Part shown: piece by piece, positions 7,522 through 17,092 of the stretch
How the letters are laid out: the number at the start of each line of letters is the position of its first letter
Position numbering within the stretch: the stretch's first letter is position 1
Assembly (NCBI GenBank): GCA_902764235.1
Contig: CACWVH010000010.1
Location: 1 to 38,241, forward strand
Source of the DNA: an uncultured Ruminococcus sp.
GTDB lineage: Bacteria; Bacillota; Clostridia; Oscillospirales; Acutalibacteraceae
Direction of reading: 5' to 3'
Length of the DNA stretch: 38,241 nucleotides
Notes under the pieces: model-generated
Seen by the model: the letters and a program-made list of their open reading frames with translations, nothing else
What the model was told of the DNA's origin: nothing
Databases searched by the model: none
Program-made: the position numbers and the translations under genes

Positions 7522-8253
7522 CTAATCTGCTGAAATAACGGCTACCGTGATATTATCACTGCCGCCAAGCTCCTTGGATTTTTCTATCAGCTTATCCGTC
7601 AGCTCACTGCAGCTATTATTCCTGATAAATTCAAGAAGGCTGTCGTCTGTTATGTAATTTGACATTCCGTCTGTACAAAGTATTACCTTTGCATCGTCCT
7701 TGAATTCAACTACGTTATAATCAGCACGGAGCACCGGCTCTGTTCCGAGTGCTCTTGTTATCAGATTCCTGTTCGGATGAGTCCTTGCCTCCTCGGGAGT
7801 TATCTGACCCGCTTCAACAAGCTCCTGCACAATGGAGTGGTCGGTCGTTATCTGTCTGATACTGTCATTTGTACAAAGATATGCCCGGCTGTCTCCTGCA
7901 TGGACAACATGGAGTCTGCCGTCCTTGGCTATTACAAGAACCACCGTCGTTCCCATGCCTTCAAGTCCGGCTACGTGCGTTGCCATATCATATACAGCCT
8001 TGTTTGCATAATCTATCGCAAGCTTCATCAGCGATTCTGTTTCGCTTCTGTCCATTTCGGGACGATAGCCTCCGTTTATCGTTTCTGCTATCGTTTCTGT
8101 TGCGACACGGCTTGCAGTGCTTCCTCCGTTTGCTCCGCCCATTCCGTCACATACGATCGCAAAGGCTGCTCCGTCGGGGAAATATCCCGTCATGCAGTAA
8201 TCCTGGTTTGAATTTCTTCTCAGACCAATATCACTCTGTGAATATAATTTCAT
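7522..8253 (-). CDS. prpC: PP2C-type Ser/Thr phosphatase, partner of PrkC
   Basis: 243 residues, normal for bacterial PPM/PP2C enzymes (PrpC/Stp). Metal-binding motifs are all present: NQDYC near the start, CDGMGGANGG, HAGDSRAYL, CTDGMSN and GSDNIT near the end. It reverses phosphorylation made by PrkC, acting on EF-G, RsgA and related targets in Bacillus. The start codon overlaps the rlmN stop as ATGA, so translation is coupled, and GGGGGAA precedes it. A gap of 105 bases separates it from prkC; no convincing internal promoter is seen there. Confidence 0.97.
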   Translation of the reverse strand: MKLYSQSDIGLRRNSNQDYCMTGYFPDGAAFAIVCDGMGGANGGSTASRVATETIAETINGGYRPEMDRSETESLMKLAIDYANKAVYDMATHVAGLEGMGTTVVLVIAKDGRLHVVHAGDSRAYLCTNDSIRQITTDHSIVQELVEAGQITPEEARTHPNRNLITRALGTEPVLRADYNVVEFKDDAKVILCTDGMSNYITDDSLLEFIRNNSCSELTDKLIEKSKELGGSDNITVAVISAD

Positions 8254-9314
8254 TGTACTATTTCCCCCTTTGCCTTATTATTTCCGGCGGCGGACGATCT
8301 GAGCTGTCCGCAGGATGCGTTTATATCGCTGCCCAGCGTTCTTCTGACCGTTGCCGTGATCCCCGAGCGTTCAAGTATCTGAACGAAGCTTTTCAGTCTG
8401 TCCCCACGGCTTTTCCGGTAATCGCTGCCGCTGACGCTGTTCACGGGTATCAGATTTACGTGAGCGAGCATTCCCTTTATCCTTCCTGCCAGCTCACGGG
8501 CACATTCATCACTGTCATTTACTCCGTCTATCATTGCATATTCAAATGATATCCTTCGTCCTGTTTTTTCTGCATAATACCTGCAAGCTCTCAGAAGCTC
8601 CGCAACAGGATACTTCCTGTTCACAGGCATTGTTCTGCTCCTTATCTCATCGTTCGGTGCATGAAGAGAGACCGAAAGAGTAAGCTGGAGCTTTTTTTCT
8701 GCAAGCTCATATATCCTCGGCACTATTCCGCAGGTCGAAAGGGATATATGTCTCATTCCTATATTAAGTCCGTGCTCAGAGCTGACAAGCTCAAGAAAAC
8801 GGATCACATTGTCATAATTATCAAGCGGCTCTCCCATTCCCATCAGCACGATATTCGAGATCCTGATCCCGTTATCCTCCTGCTCGGTCTGTATCTGGGA
8901 CAATATTTCCGATGCGGTAAGATTCCGCCGGAAGCCGCTTTTTCCGGTAGCACAGAAGTCGCAGCCCATTTTACAGCCCACCTGCGTGGAAACGCAGCTG
9001 GTGTGGCCGTGATGATATTTCATCACAACCGATTCAACTGTTTCACCGTCTGCAAACGAAAACAAATACTTCACTGTACCATCATAAGCCGAAATCAATT
9101 TTTTTTCAATAGCTGCGTGAGATATATAGCAGTTTTCTACAAGTTTTTGCCTTAATGCGGCAGGAATATTAGTCATTTCATCAAAGCTTTTTACACCCTG
9201 ATGCAGCCATTTATACACCTGTCCGCTGCGAAAGCCCGGCTGACCCATTTCCGTCAGCATAGCCTTCAGCTCCTGCTCATTCATTGATTTTATATCGGTT
9301 TTGTTTTCTGTCAA
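8250..9314 (-). CDS. rlmN: 23S rRNA (A2503)/tRNA (A37) C2-methyltransferase, radical SAM
   Basis: 354 residues starting with TTG at 9314. That start follows AAAGGCGGTGAG and gives LTENKTDIKSMNEQ, which fits the family N-terminus. The open frame runs on to 9533, but the extra 73 codons translate the GC-rich inserted element upstream and should be dropped. The radical-SAM cysteines are CKMGCDFCATGKSGF; GMGEPLDNYDNV is the SAM-binding GMGEPL motif. RlmN methylates C2 of A2503 in the ribosomal peptidyl-transferase centre using a two-SAM mechanism. It overlaps prpC by four bases. The insertion upstream separates it from rsmB by 257 bases within the operon. Confidence 0.95.
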   Translation of the reverse strand: MTENKTDIKSMNEQELKAMLTEMGQPGFRSGQVYKWLHQGVKSFDEMTNIPAALRQKLVENCYISHAAIEKKLISAYDGTVKYLFSFADGETVESVVMKYHHGHTSCVSTQVGCKMGCDFCATGKSGFRRNLTASEILSQIQTEQEDNGIRISNIVLMGMGEPLDNYDNVIRFLELVSSEHGLNIGMRHISLSTCGIVPRIYELAEKKLQLTLSVSLHAPNDEIRSRTMPVNRKYPVAELLRACRYYAEKTGRRISFEYAMIDGVNDSDECARELAGRIKGMLAHVNLIPVNSVSGSDYRKSRGDRLKSFVQILERSGITATVRRTLGSDINASCGQLRSSAAGNNKAKGEIVQ

Positions 9315-9339
9315 ATATCTCACCGCCTTTACTATATAT

Positions 9340-9542
9340 AAGGAAACACTGAATAAATAGCTTTTTGAAGTTTGAACGAACCCAGAAGTGTTTATGCGTG
9401 GGGCTGTCTCGCCTGCCGGCTCGGTCGGTGCTGCTGCACCCCGGATGGCACTTCCTTCGGGCGCCTTTGGCAGCGGTGTCCACCGGACACCTGCACCCCC
9501 ACACCCCAAAACGCCGATTAATGAATTAATCAACGTTTCAAT
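9340..9542. mobile_element. MITE-like GC-rich insertion between rsmB and rlmN, family 4
   Basis: The left end AAGGAAACACTGAATAAAT (9340-9358) faces an imperfect inverted copy at the right: inward-reading GAAACGTTGATTAATT against GAAACACTGAATAAAT, 12 of 16 matches. The body is much richer in GC than its surroundings (about 9400-9505) and contains a perfect hairpin GGTGTCC-ACC-GGACACC (9475-9491). The 13-base AAGGAAACACTGA also begins the element at 21683. There is no coding capacity of its own; it only provides a false N-terminal extension to rlmN. Confidence 0.6.
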
Positions 9543-9571
9543 AATATAATGCTGAATATATTTTCAGATAT

Positions 9572-10903
9572 TTATTTTCTTCTGACCGCTGAAATAAAGA
9601 AACCGTCTGTTCTGCACATCTGCGGAAACAGGGTCAGTTCATTTTCCGGCTCCTGTATCATACGCTTTATTCCCTCCGGCAGCTCAAGCGGCACAGGCTC
9701 AAAGTCCTCATGTTCGCTGAGAAAGCGTCTTATATTTCCGCCGTTTTCGGAAGGGTTGAGGGTACAGGTCGAATAAACCAGCCTTCCGCCCGGTTTCAGT
9801 ATTGAAGCCGCACTGCAAAGTATATCATACTGAAGCTCCGGAAGGCTGTCAGTTCCAAGCTCATCCTTATATCTCAGCTCCGGCTTTTTTCTGATTATTC
9901 CGAGTCCGGAGCAGGGCACATCGCAAAGCACCGCATCAGCCGGAGGCATATTTTCAAGCCTTGACGAATCACCGGTATGCGTCCTTATTATACTTATTCC
10001 GAGACGCTCAGCACCGCTGCTGACAAGTCTGAGTCTGTTTTCATAAAGATCGCAGGAAATGATCTGTCCTTCATTTTCCATTATTTCTGCAATTGTAAAG
10101 GATTTTCCCCCGGGGGCTGCGCAGACATCAGCCGCAGTATCGCCTTTTTTTACGTGGAGCATACCGCAGCAAAGCTGACAGGCAGCATCCTGTATATGAA
10201 AAAGCCCCTCCCTATATTCCTCAAGCTCCTGAACAGCACCTGCGCCGTACATTGCGATACAGTTGCCGGAAACGATGCTCTGCTCTGTCCTGATACCTTT
10301 TTTCTCAAGACGCAGGGCAAGTTGCTCAGGCGTTATCCTCAATGTATTGACCCTTGCATAGAGCACGGGCTTTTCGGAAAGGGATGACAGTATTCCCTCG
10401 GTTATCCCATCGCCGTAGGCACTGCGCCAGAGCTTTATTATTTTTTCGGGGCATGAATATTTTATAGAATAATATTTGTTCTTTCCCTTTTTCTTTTCTG
10501 GCAGGCGCAGCTCTGAAAGCTTTACGGCATTTCTCAGCACTGCGTTGACAAAGCCTGACGCACTGCTCTGTCTGTTTATCTTACAGAGTCTTACGCTTTC
10601 ATTGACAGCAGCCGCATCCGTTACGCTGTCTGCAAAAAACAGCTGATACAGCCCCATACGAAGTATTATGAGTATTTCAATATCAAGCTTATTAACAGGC
10701 TTACTTGACAGCTGAGACAGGTTATAGTCAAGCAGAAGCTTTTTTTCCATTACGCCGTAAAAAAGCATTGATGCAAATGCCTTATCCCGTCCCGGAAGCT
10801 CCGAGCCCGACAAAAGCTTATCAAGTATTATATTTGAATATGCCTTGTCCCGTTCAACACGCAGCAATGCTTCATAAGCCGTCTGTCTTGCGCTTCCTGT
10901 CAT
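9572..10903 (-). CDS. rsmB: 16S rRNA (C967-C5)-methyltransferase RsmB (Sun)
   Basis: 443 residues from the ATG at 10903, which follows AAAGGTGAG; an upstream in-frame Met at 10960 lacks a ribosome site. The N-terminal NusB-like RNA-binding domain (about 1-140) is followed by a Rossmann methyltransferase domain with AAPGGKSFT for SAM binding. The two conserved cysteines are in DVPCSGLG and STCTLNPSEN. It methylates C5 of C967 in 16S rRNA. The usual fmt-rsmB-rlmN order is kept. About 130 bases separate it from fmt, with no clear terminator or promoter. Confidence 0.96.
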   Translation of the reverse strand: MTGSARQTAYEALLRVERDKAYSNIILDKLLSGSELPGRDKAFASMLFYGVMEKKLLLDYNLSQLSSKPVNKLDIEILIILRMGLYQLFFADSVTDAAAVNESVRLCKINRQSSASGFVNAVLRNAVKLSELRLPEKKKGKNKYYSIKYSCPEKIIKLWRSAYGDGITEGILSSLSEKPVLYARVNTLRITPEQLALRLEKKGIRTEQSIVSGNCIAMYGAGAVQELEEYREGLFHIQDAACQLCCGMLHVKKGDTAADVCAAPGGKSFTIAEIMENEGQIISCDLYENRLRLVSSGAERLGISIIRTHTGDSSRLENMPPADAVLCDVPCSGLGIIRKKPELRYKDELGTDSLPELQYDILCSAASILKPGGRLVYSTCTLNPSENGGNIRRFLSEHEDFEPVPLELPEGIKRMIQEPENELTLFPQMCRTDGFFISAVRRK

Positions 10904-11034
10904 TTTCTCACCTTTTATTACTGTTTTTCGATTCTCAGGAGTTTTTTCGCCCCTGAACAAGAACTTTTACTGCTTTGAATTGTTAACTACAAATTATTGA
11001 AAACCAACTATGCGATTCCCATTTCCGGATTGAA

Positions 11035-11958
11035 TCAGGTAAATTTCAGATCATCGGCTTTTTTGCTGCGTAGACCGTTGACAAAGGCTTTGGCATCCAT
11101 TTTTTTCTTGCCCTCAGGCTGGATCTCCTTTATTTCAACAGCGCCCTCTCCGCAGGCTGCGATCAGCGGACTGAGAGACAGCACCTGTCCCGGCTCGCCC
11201 TTGCCCTGTGCTATCACAGTCTTGTGTATCTTGACTTTTTTTCCGTCAAGCACTGCTGATGCGCCGGGCCATGAATTAAGCCCCCTGACCTTATTATGTA
11301 CCTCGGCTGCTGTTTTTGTGAAATCTATTGCGGACATTTTTTTCGTGAGCATCCCGGCATAGCTCGACAGGCTGTCATCCTGCTTTTCACGCACAAGAGT
11401 TCCATCCTGCGCTGCGTGTACTACCCTGACGATCAGCTCTGCGCCTGCTGCGGAAAGTCTGTCGTGAAGCTCGTCGGCTGTTTCGTTTTCGCCTATCTCA
11501 AGCTCTGTTTTCATAAGCATATCGCCTGTATCAAGACCTTCGTCCATACACATTGCGGTCACGCCTGTTTTTTTGCAGCCGTCAAGAACTGCCTGCTGTA
11601 TCGGAGATGCTCCCCTGTACTGCGGCAGAAGTGAAGCATGTACGTTCACACAGCCGTACTTTGGAAGATCGATTATCTCCTTCGGAAGTATCTTTCCATA
11701 TGCAACCACAACTATCATTTCCGGTGCAAGCTCCGAGAGCTTCCGGGCAGCCTCGCCGTCCTTTAACGTTGTCGGCTGAAAGACCTCTATATTGTTGTCC
11801 ATTGCAAGCACCTTTACAGGCGGCGGCGTCATTGTATAGCCCCTGCCCTTAGGCTTATCGGGCTGGGTATAGACAGCAGCTATTTCATTTCCGTCCTTTA
11901 TCAGAGCTTCAAGACACGGTACGGCAAAATCCGGTGTGCCCATAAAAACTATCCTCAT
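11035..11958 (-). CDS. fmt: Methionyl-tRNA formyltransferase
   Basis: 307 residues, typical length. It formylates Met-tRNA(fMet) with 10-formyl-THF for translation initiation. The start MRIVFMGTPDFAVPCLEAL is the family signature. HASLLPQYRGASPI carries the catalytic Asn/His region, DTGDML follows, and there is a C-terminal OB-like tRNA-binding domain. AAAGGAG lies seven bases before the ATG. It follows def directly (72 bases), so formylation and deformylation are co-expressed. Confidence 0.98.
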   Translation of the reverse strand: MRIVFMGTPDFAVPCLEALIKDGNEIAAVYTQPDKPKGRGYTMTPPPVKVLAMDNNIEVFQPTTLKDGEAARKLSELAPEMIVVVAYGKILPKEIIDLPKYGCVNVHASLLPQYRGASPIQQAVLDGCKKTGVTAMCMDEGLDTGDMLMKTELEIGENETADELHDRLSAAGAELIVRVVHAAQDGTLVREKQDDSLSSYAGMLTKKMSAIDFTKTAAEVHNKVRGLNSWPGASAVLDGKKVKIHKTVIAQGKGEPGQVLSLSPLIAACGEGAVEIKEIQPEGKKKMDAKAFVNGLRSKKADDLKFT

Positions 11959-12030
11959 ATTTCTGCTCCTTTTATAATCCGGTCATACTTACCGGGATGA
12001 TAATATTATAATCCCATTGCCCTGCGGATA

Positions 12031-12507
12031 TTATTTTTTCATCTTCTGTATCTCATCCGGCTCGAGCTTACGGATAATATGCTCCTTGAAAAGTATTCCG
12101 TCAAGATGATCGTTTTCATGGCAGATCGCCTTTGCATAAAGTCCTTCGGCGTTGACTGTGAACTGATCGCCGTAGCGGTTCTGAGCCTTCACTGTTACAT
12201 ACATCGGACGTTCTGTTATTCCGAATTCTCCCGGACATGAAAGACAGCCCTCGCTGCCCTCCTGTCTGCCTTTTGTTTTGATTATCTTGGGGTTAATAAA
12301 TTCTGTCCGTCCTTCTCCGATATCAATTACGAAAATTCTTCTCAGGATACCGACCTGAGGTGCTGCAAGACCAACTCCCTCGCCGTCGTCCATTGTTTCA
12401 TACATATCCTCGACCAGTGTTGCAAGCTTTTCATCAAATTTTTCAACAGGACGGCAGATCTTGCTCAGCACAGGGTCTCCCTCTTTTACGATATTTCTGA
12501 TTGCCAT
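12031..12507 (-). CDS. def: Peptide deformylase
   Basis: 158 residues. It removes the N-formyl group from nascent proteins. The three family motifs are present: GVGLAAPQVG, EGCLSCPG (metal-binding Cys) and HENDHLDG (HExxH metal site). GGAGG lies eight bases before the ATG. It is between priA and fmt, as in Bacillus. Confidence 0.98.
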   Translation of the reverse strand: MAIRNIVKEGDPVLSKICRPVEKFDEKLATLVEDMYETMDDGEGVGLAAPQVGILRRIFVIDIGEGRTEFINPKIIKTKGRQEGSEGCLSCPGEFGITERPMYVTVKAQNRYGDQFTVNAEGLYAKAICHENDHLDGILFKEHIIRKLEPDEIQKMKK

Positions 12508-12584
12508 ATAGATTCCTCCGATCCTTTCACGTTATTATTATCTATTGCTCAAAGCGTTCCCGTTATTGACGGGGCTGACCTGCC

Positions 12585-15029
12585 CTACATTATATTATCT
12601 GGGTCAACATCTGCATATACTGTGACATCACGGAACTCATTTTCCGTGCACATCCTGCACAGCAGTGATGACAGCATTTCCCGGAAGCGCTTTGTGTTTT
12701 TGAATTTTAATATTATGCGGAAGCGGTATTTCCCTCCGACCTTTGAAACAGACGCAGGTGCAGGTCCCAGCATTCTTATGGGAAGCTCACTGTATTCTCC
12801 CCTCAGGCTTTCCCTGAGAAGCTGAGCAAAAAACTCTGAAGCTTTTTGTACTGCATCCTTATCTGTTCCTGCAAAGGCTATCACTGCGATATCCGCAAAG
12901 GGCGGATACAGCATCGCCTTTCTCAGTGCAATTTCAGTTTTGAAAAACTCATCATAATTCTGTGCTGCGGCAAGCTCTATTACAGGGTCCTGCGGTTCAT
13001 AGGTCTGTATTACAGCCCTGCCCTCCAGTCCGCCCCTGCCGGAGCGTCCGACCACCTGCGTCAGCAGCGAAAACGTTCTTTCATAGCTTCGGTAATCATC
13101 CGAGTGCATCATTCCGTCTGCGCTGAGCACTCCCACAAGCGTCACATTCGGAAAATCAAGTCCCTTTGCCACCATCTGCGTGCCGAGCATTATATCATAT
13201 TCGCCGTTTCTGAATGCGGCGAGCTTTTTTTCATATGCATAGCGGCGCATTGTCGAATCTGTGTCAAGTCTGAGTATACGTGCCTTCGGAAAGATCTCAG
13301 CGATCTCCTGTTCAGCTCTTTGTGTGCCTGCTCCGCTGTACCTGATCTTTTTCGACCCGCATGACGGGCAGCTCTCAGGCACCGGCACCGAATATCCGCA
13401 GTAATGACACATCAGTCTGTGATTTGCGCTGTGATATGTAAGCGAGATCGAGCAGTTGGGGCAGGAAATTACCTCACAGCATTCACGGCAGGCGATAAAT
13501 GTATTATGTCCCCTTCTGTTCAGAAGAAGTATCGACTGCTGACCGCTTTCAAGGTTTTCAGCCACCGCCTCAAGAAGTACCGAGCTGTATCCGCTTGTAT
13601 TACCCTGCTGCTGTTCAATGTTCATATCCGCTGTGACCACATGAGGCAGCTTTGCGCTGCCGTATCTGCTGTCAAGGCGGCACATATCATAGCGTCCGCT
13701 GACTGCGTGCTGGAAGCTTTCGACCGACGGTGTTGCCGAAGAAAGCACAAGCAGGCATTTATTTTCATTGCAGCGGAATTTTGCAAGCTCCCTTGCATGA
13801 AACCTGGGAGCTGCTGAGGATTTATAGCTGTATTCCTGTTCCTCATCCATGACGATAAGACCGATGTTTTCCATCGGGGCAAAGATCGCCGAGCGTGTGC
13901 CCACAGCAATATTTGCACGTCCTTCCTTTACTGCCCTCCACTGCTCAAGTCTTTCACCGAGGGAAAGACCGCTGTGAAAGACAGCTACCCTGTCTCCGTA
14001 GCGTGCCCTGAATTTTGCAAGCAGCTGCGGTGTCAGCGATATCTCAGGAACCATGCAGATAACTCCCCTGCCCTGTTCATTCACCCTGTCAACGAGCTTC
14101 ATAAAAACAGATGTCTTTCCGCTGCCTGTCACGCCGTACAGAAGTGTAACGGACGGCTTTCCGCTTTCAAGCCTTGAGAGCATACTTTCAAAGGCTTCAT
14201 TCTGACGGGGAGTCAGGGTTATCTGCTCTGTACAGACCTCCGCGCGCACCTGCTGCGGTTCAGCCTTCGGCGGTTCTGCTTCAAAGAAGCGGCAGATGCC
14301 AAGCTTTACTAAATTCGTCATTACCGCAGAGCTTGCTCCGGTGAAATAGCTCAGCTCCTTAACCGAAGCCTCACCGATATCCTCAAGGGTTTTTATGACC
14401 TCACTCTGAGCCGGAGAATACTTTCTCTCCGGGACATGATCGGTCAGGCATATCATTTTTACGGTTTTATCAGCTATTTTTCTTTTTATAGCTTCACTTT
14501 TTATTACTGCACCTTTTTTTTCAAGGGCTTTCAGTATTCCATTGTCCCTGAGTCCGAAGCTTTTCAGAAGATTATCCTCCCTGACAGGTCTTTTCCTTTC
14601 AAGAAGTCTTTCAAAAACGACTTTTTCGTCCTCCGAGAGAAGAAGCTCCTCTGCACTCACGTCCTTTACAGCGCTGTAGCTGTACGTAAGCTTTACCGAC
14701 AGACCTGCCGGCAGCATTGCCTGACAGGCATCGAAATATGTGCAGTAGCATCTGTTTTTCATAAATGCTGCAAGACTGAGAAGCTCCCCGGACATCACAG
14801 GTTCCTTATCAATAAGCAGCGAGATCTTTTTCAGACCCTCAATGCTCCCGGTTTCCCTCAAGGCAAAAACCATGCCCTGACGAAGCCCGTGACCGAAGCT
14901 GACCTTAACTCTGCACCCGGGCAATACCATGCCCTTCAGCTCCTCGGGCACAAAATAATCATAAAGCTTATCAAAACTGAAATTGGCATTTTCCACTGCC
15001 ACACGGGCAGCAAGAAGCTTATCAGTCAT
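12585..15029 (-). CDS. priA: Primosomal protein N' (replication-restart helicase)
   Basis: 814 residues from the ATG at 15029. This ATG overlaps the end of rpoZ and gives MTDKLLAARVAVENANF; the frame is open 18 codons further, but those codons lie inside rpoZ. Parts: N-terminal DNA-binding domain; SF2 helicase with Walker A GVTGSGKT and Walker B variant DEEQ (DEEH in many homologues); a zinc-binding insertion with eight cysteines between CRECCEVISCPNC and ESCPSCG; and a helicase C-terminal half containing GTQMVAKGLDFP. It restarts collapsed replication forks. coaBC, which sits between rpoZ and priA in B. subtilis, is absent. Confidence 0.96.
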   Translation of the reverse strand: MTDKLLAARVAVENANFSFDKLYDYFVPEELKGMVLPGCRVKVSFGHGLRQGMVFALRETGSIEGLKKISLLIDKEPVMSGELLSLAAFMKNRCYCTYFDACQAMLPAGLSVKLTYSYSAVKDVSAEELLLSEDEKVVFERLLERKRPVREDNLLKSFGLRDNGILKALEKKGAVIKSEAIKRKIADKTVKMICLTDHVPERKYSPAQSEVIKTLEDIGEASVKELSYFTGASSAVMTNLVKLGICRFFEAEPPKAEPQQVRAEVCTEQITLTPRQNEAFESMLSRLESGKPSVTLLYGVTGSGKTSVFMKLVDRVNEQGRGVICMVPEISLTPQLLAKFRARYGDRVAVFHSGLSLGERLEQWRAVKEGRANIAVGTRSAIFAPMENIGLIVMDEEQEYSYKSSAAPRFHARELAKFRCNENKCLLVLSSATPSVESFQHAVSGRYDMCRLDSRYGSAKLPHVVTADMNIEQQQGNTSGYSSVLLEAVAENLESGQQSILLLNRRGHNTFIACRECCEVISCPNCSISLTYHSANHRLMCHYCGYSVPVPESCPSCGSKKIRYSGAGTQRAEQEIAEIFPKARILRLDTDSTMRRYAYEKKLAAFRNGEYDIMLGTQMVAKGLDFPNVTLVGVLSADGMMHSDDYRSYERTFSLLTQVVGRSGRGGLEGRAVIQTYEPQDPVIELAAAQNYDEFFKTEIALRKAMLYPPFADIAVIAFAGTDKDAVQKASEFFAQLLRESLRGEYSELPIRMLGPAPASVSKVGGKYRFRIILKFKNTKRFREMLSSLLCRMCTENEFRDVTVYADVDPDNIM

Positions 15030-15237
15030 CTGTATCAGGCTCAAGGATAGCATATTTATGATCCTTGAATTCATCAACTGCAACGATAACAGGCTTGTCG
15101 CATACCTTGCCCTTATCGCTCTGCATATCGTCTGTTATTTCTCTTGCTCTTTTTGCAACTGCGATTGCGAGAGCATATTTGCTCATCTTGCCTGCAAAAA
15201 TATCATCTACTGACGGTCTTGTGTAATGTTCGTACAT
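15022..15237 (-). CDS. rpoZ: RNA polymerase omega subunit
   Basis: 71 residues, within the usual size. It starts MYEHYTRPSVDDIF and contains KYALAIAVAKRAREI, the conserved RpoZ helix. Omega helps assemble and stabilise RNA polymerase. A strong AGGAGG precedes the ATG. It overlaps priA by eight bases and is 44 bases from gmk, matching the conserved gmk-rpoZ pair. Confidence 0.95.
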   Translation of the reverse strand: MYEHYTRPSVDDIFAGKMSKYALAIAVAKRAREITDDMQSDKGKVCDKPVIVAVDEFKDHKYAILEPDTDD

Positions 15238-15281
15238 AAAAATACCTCCTGAAAAAATGTATTGTCATAGCCTGCAAATGT

Positions 15282-15848
15282 TTATGCTTTTGTCCTGTTT
15301 GCGGCAATGATCTCCCTGACCTCTGCCACACAGTCCTCAAGCTTATCATTAACGACCACATAGTCATATTCCTCTGCGATCGCAAGCTCCTCCTTTGCCC
15401 TTGCCATACGCTTTTTAATAACCTCTTCGGTTTCTGTACCCCTGCCCCTCAGACGGGCTTCAAGTATCTCAAGCGACGGCGGCATTATAAAAATACTGAT
15501 GCATCCGGGCAGGATCTCTCTCATCTTCCTGCATCCCTGAACCTCAATTTCAAAGATAACATCCCTGCCCTCGCTGCGCCACTGTTCAACGGGCTTTTTA
15601 GGTGTGCCGTAATAATTTCCCACATACTGTGCATATTCATAGAAGCCGTTTTCAGCTATAAGGCCTTCAAATTCTTCCTTTGACAGGAAATTATATTCCA
15701 CACCGTTCTGTTCCTTACCTCTGGGCGCTCTTGTTGTGGATGATATGGAAAGACGGATATTTTCATCCTTCACAAGCTCCTGCACAACTGTACCCTTGCC
15801 TGCTCCGGCAGGACCTGATATTACTATCAGCAAGCCATCAGATCTCAC
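15282..15848 (-). CDS. gmk: Guanylate kinase
   Basis: 188 residues with a GTG start at 15848, preceded by GAGGGGGT. It converts GMP to GDP with ATP. The P-loop is GPAGAGKGT, where most homologues have GPSGVGKGT. The GMP-binding region follows ([18 protein letters not shown]). It overlaps the end of remA by 11 bases, so the two are probably coupled. No other credible start is in frame. Confidence 0.96.
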   Translation of the reverse strand: MRSDGLLIVISGPAGAGKGTVVQELVKDENIRLSISSTTRAPRGKEQNGVEYNFLSKEEFEGLIAENGFYEYAQYVGNYYGTPKKPVEQWRSEGRDVIFEIEVQGCRKMREILPGCISIFIMPPSLEILEARLRGRGTETEEVIKKRMARAKEELAIAEEYDYVVVNDKLEDCVAEVREIIAANRTKA

Positions 15849-16107
15849 TCTGCTCTACCCCCTCGGTCGTTTCTGTATTGACTGCTCTGTGCGAAAGCGT
15901 TTCCGGTTGCAGTGCAGACAGAACCACATGATCGCTGTCTGTGACTATCACAGCCTTGGTCTTTCTTCCGCAGGATGCATCTATAAGCATTCCCCTGTCC
16001 TTTGCGCCCTGTACAAGACGCTTTACAGGCGCTGCGTCAGGACTTACTATTGCAATTATTCTTTCGGCTGAGATCATATTGCCGTAGCCGATATTCAAAA
16101 GCTGCAT
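15838..16107 (-). CDS. remA: RemA family (DUF370) DNA-binding regulator
   Basis: 89 residues. It starts [20 protein letters not shown] and keeps the DUF370/RemA core ([25 protein letters not shown]). In B. subtilis RemA activates biofilm matrix and osmoprotection operons by wrapping DNA. The gene stands between yicC and gmk in most Firmicutes, as here. GGAGG lies eight bases before the ATG. The last 15 residues are acidic and poorly conserved. Confidence 0.93.
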   Translation of the reverse strand: MQLLNIGYGNMISAERIIAIVSPDAAPVKRLVQGAKDRGMLIDASCGRKTKAVIVTDSDHVVLSALQPETLSHRAVNTETTEGVEQSEI

Positions 16108-16123
16108 AATGCGTCCTCCGGTC

Positions 16124-17002
16124 TTACTCTATATTCTGAATCTGTTCCCTGATCTTTTCGATCTCCGCCTTGATGTCAACCACCTTATGAGCAAGCTGAG
16201 CATCGCTGACCTTTGAGCCGGTTGTATTAGCCTCTCTGTTCATTTCCTGAACGATGAAATCTATTTTTCTTCCGACCGCTTCATTTCCGGAAAGCATTGT
16301 CCTGAGCTGATCGATATGACTTCTGAGTCTTACAGTTTCCTCATCCACCGCCGTCTTATCAGCAAATATGGCAGCCTCTGTAAGTATCCTCTGCGGATCG
16401 ATGGTAGTATCTCCTAAAACCTCGGAAAGTCTTGCATACAGTTTTTCACGGTATTCCTTCACAAGCTCGGGCGAACGTGCTTCTATCTGTTCTACAATTG
16501 AAATGATCTTATCGCAGCGTGAAAGAACGTCAGCTCTGAGCTTTTCGCCTTCTCTTTCCCTCATTGCAACGAAGCTCTCAAGAGCAATTCTTCCTGCCTT
16601 TTCGGTTATTGCGCAGAGAGCTTCCTCATTTTCGGGTGCCTTTCTGACTGTAAAGAGATCATTATATCTGGCAACGGATGATACTGAGATATCATCTGCA
16701 AGGCCATAGCTGTCATGAAGCTCTCTGAGCGCCTTGATATATCCTTCTGCGAGTGAGCGGTTCAGAGTCACCTCTGCTGCAAGGCTGTCATCCGCTTCTA
16801 TCGAGACATATACATCCGTCTTGCCTCTTGTCACATATTCCGAGACAAGCTTTTTTATTGTTTCCTCAATAAAGCCGCAGCCCCTCGGTGTACGGCACTG
16901 AAGCTCAAGGAATCTGTGATTGACTGATCTGATCTCAAAGATCACATTTCTCCCGTCTATCACACCCTCAAACCTGCCGTAGCCGGTCATACTTTTTATC
17001 AT
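16124..17002 (-). CDS. yicC: YicC family endoribonuclease
   Basis: 292 residues. It starts [13 protein letters not shown], the family signature, has [16 protein letters not shown] in the N-terminal half, and ends with the DUF1732-type helix ([21 protein letters not shown]). Recent work on E. coli YicC shows ribonuclease activity; the role in Firmicutes is less certain. It is the first gene of the 13-kb operon. GGAAAAGA lies about 10 bases before the ATG, weaker than the other sites in the operon. Confidence 0.95.
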   Translation of the reverse strand: MIKSMTGYGRFEGVIDGRNVIFEIRSVNHRFLELQCRTPRGCGFIEETIKKLVSEYVTRGKTDVYVSIEADDSLAAEVTLNRSLAEGYIKALRELHDSYGLADDISVSSVARYNDLFTVRKAPENEEALCAITEKAGRIALESFVAMREREGEKLRADVLSRCDKIISIVEQIEARSPELVKEYREKLYARLSEVLGDTTIDPQRILTEAAIFADKTAVDEETVRLRSHIDQLRTMLSGNEAVGRKIDFIVQEMNREANTTGSKVSDAQLAHKVVDIKAEIEKIREQIQNIE

Positions 17003-17062
17003 TCAAATCATCTTTTCCGTTTATAATTAAGTACACCTCTCGAGTATACTTTATAACGATTT

Positions 17063-17092
17063 ATTATACCAAATTTCTCCCCCACTTGTCAA
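17063..17092 (-). promoter_or_regulatory. Sigma-A promoter of the yicC-rsgA operon
   Basis: On the minus strand a perfect TTGACA (17087-17092) and a perfect TATAAT (17063-17068) are spaced by 18 bases, with a TGG extended -10 element. The start of transcription would be about 55 bases before the yicC ATG. This is the strongest promoter in the window, and no comparable one is seen further down the operon. Confidence 0.9.

Noticed and set aside
9315-9533. N-terminal 73-residue extension of RlmN
   Set aside because: The codons lie in a GC-rich inserted element, the extension is unlike the family, and a TTG with a good ribosome site lies at 9314.
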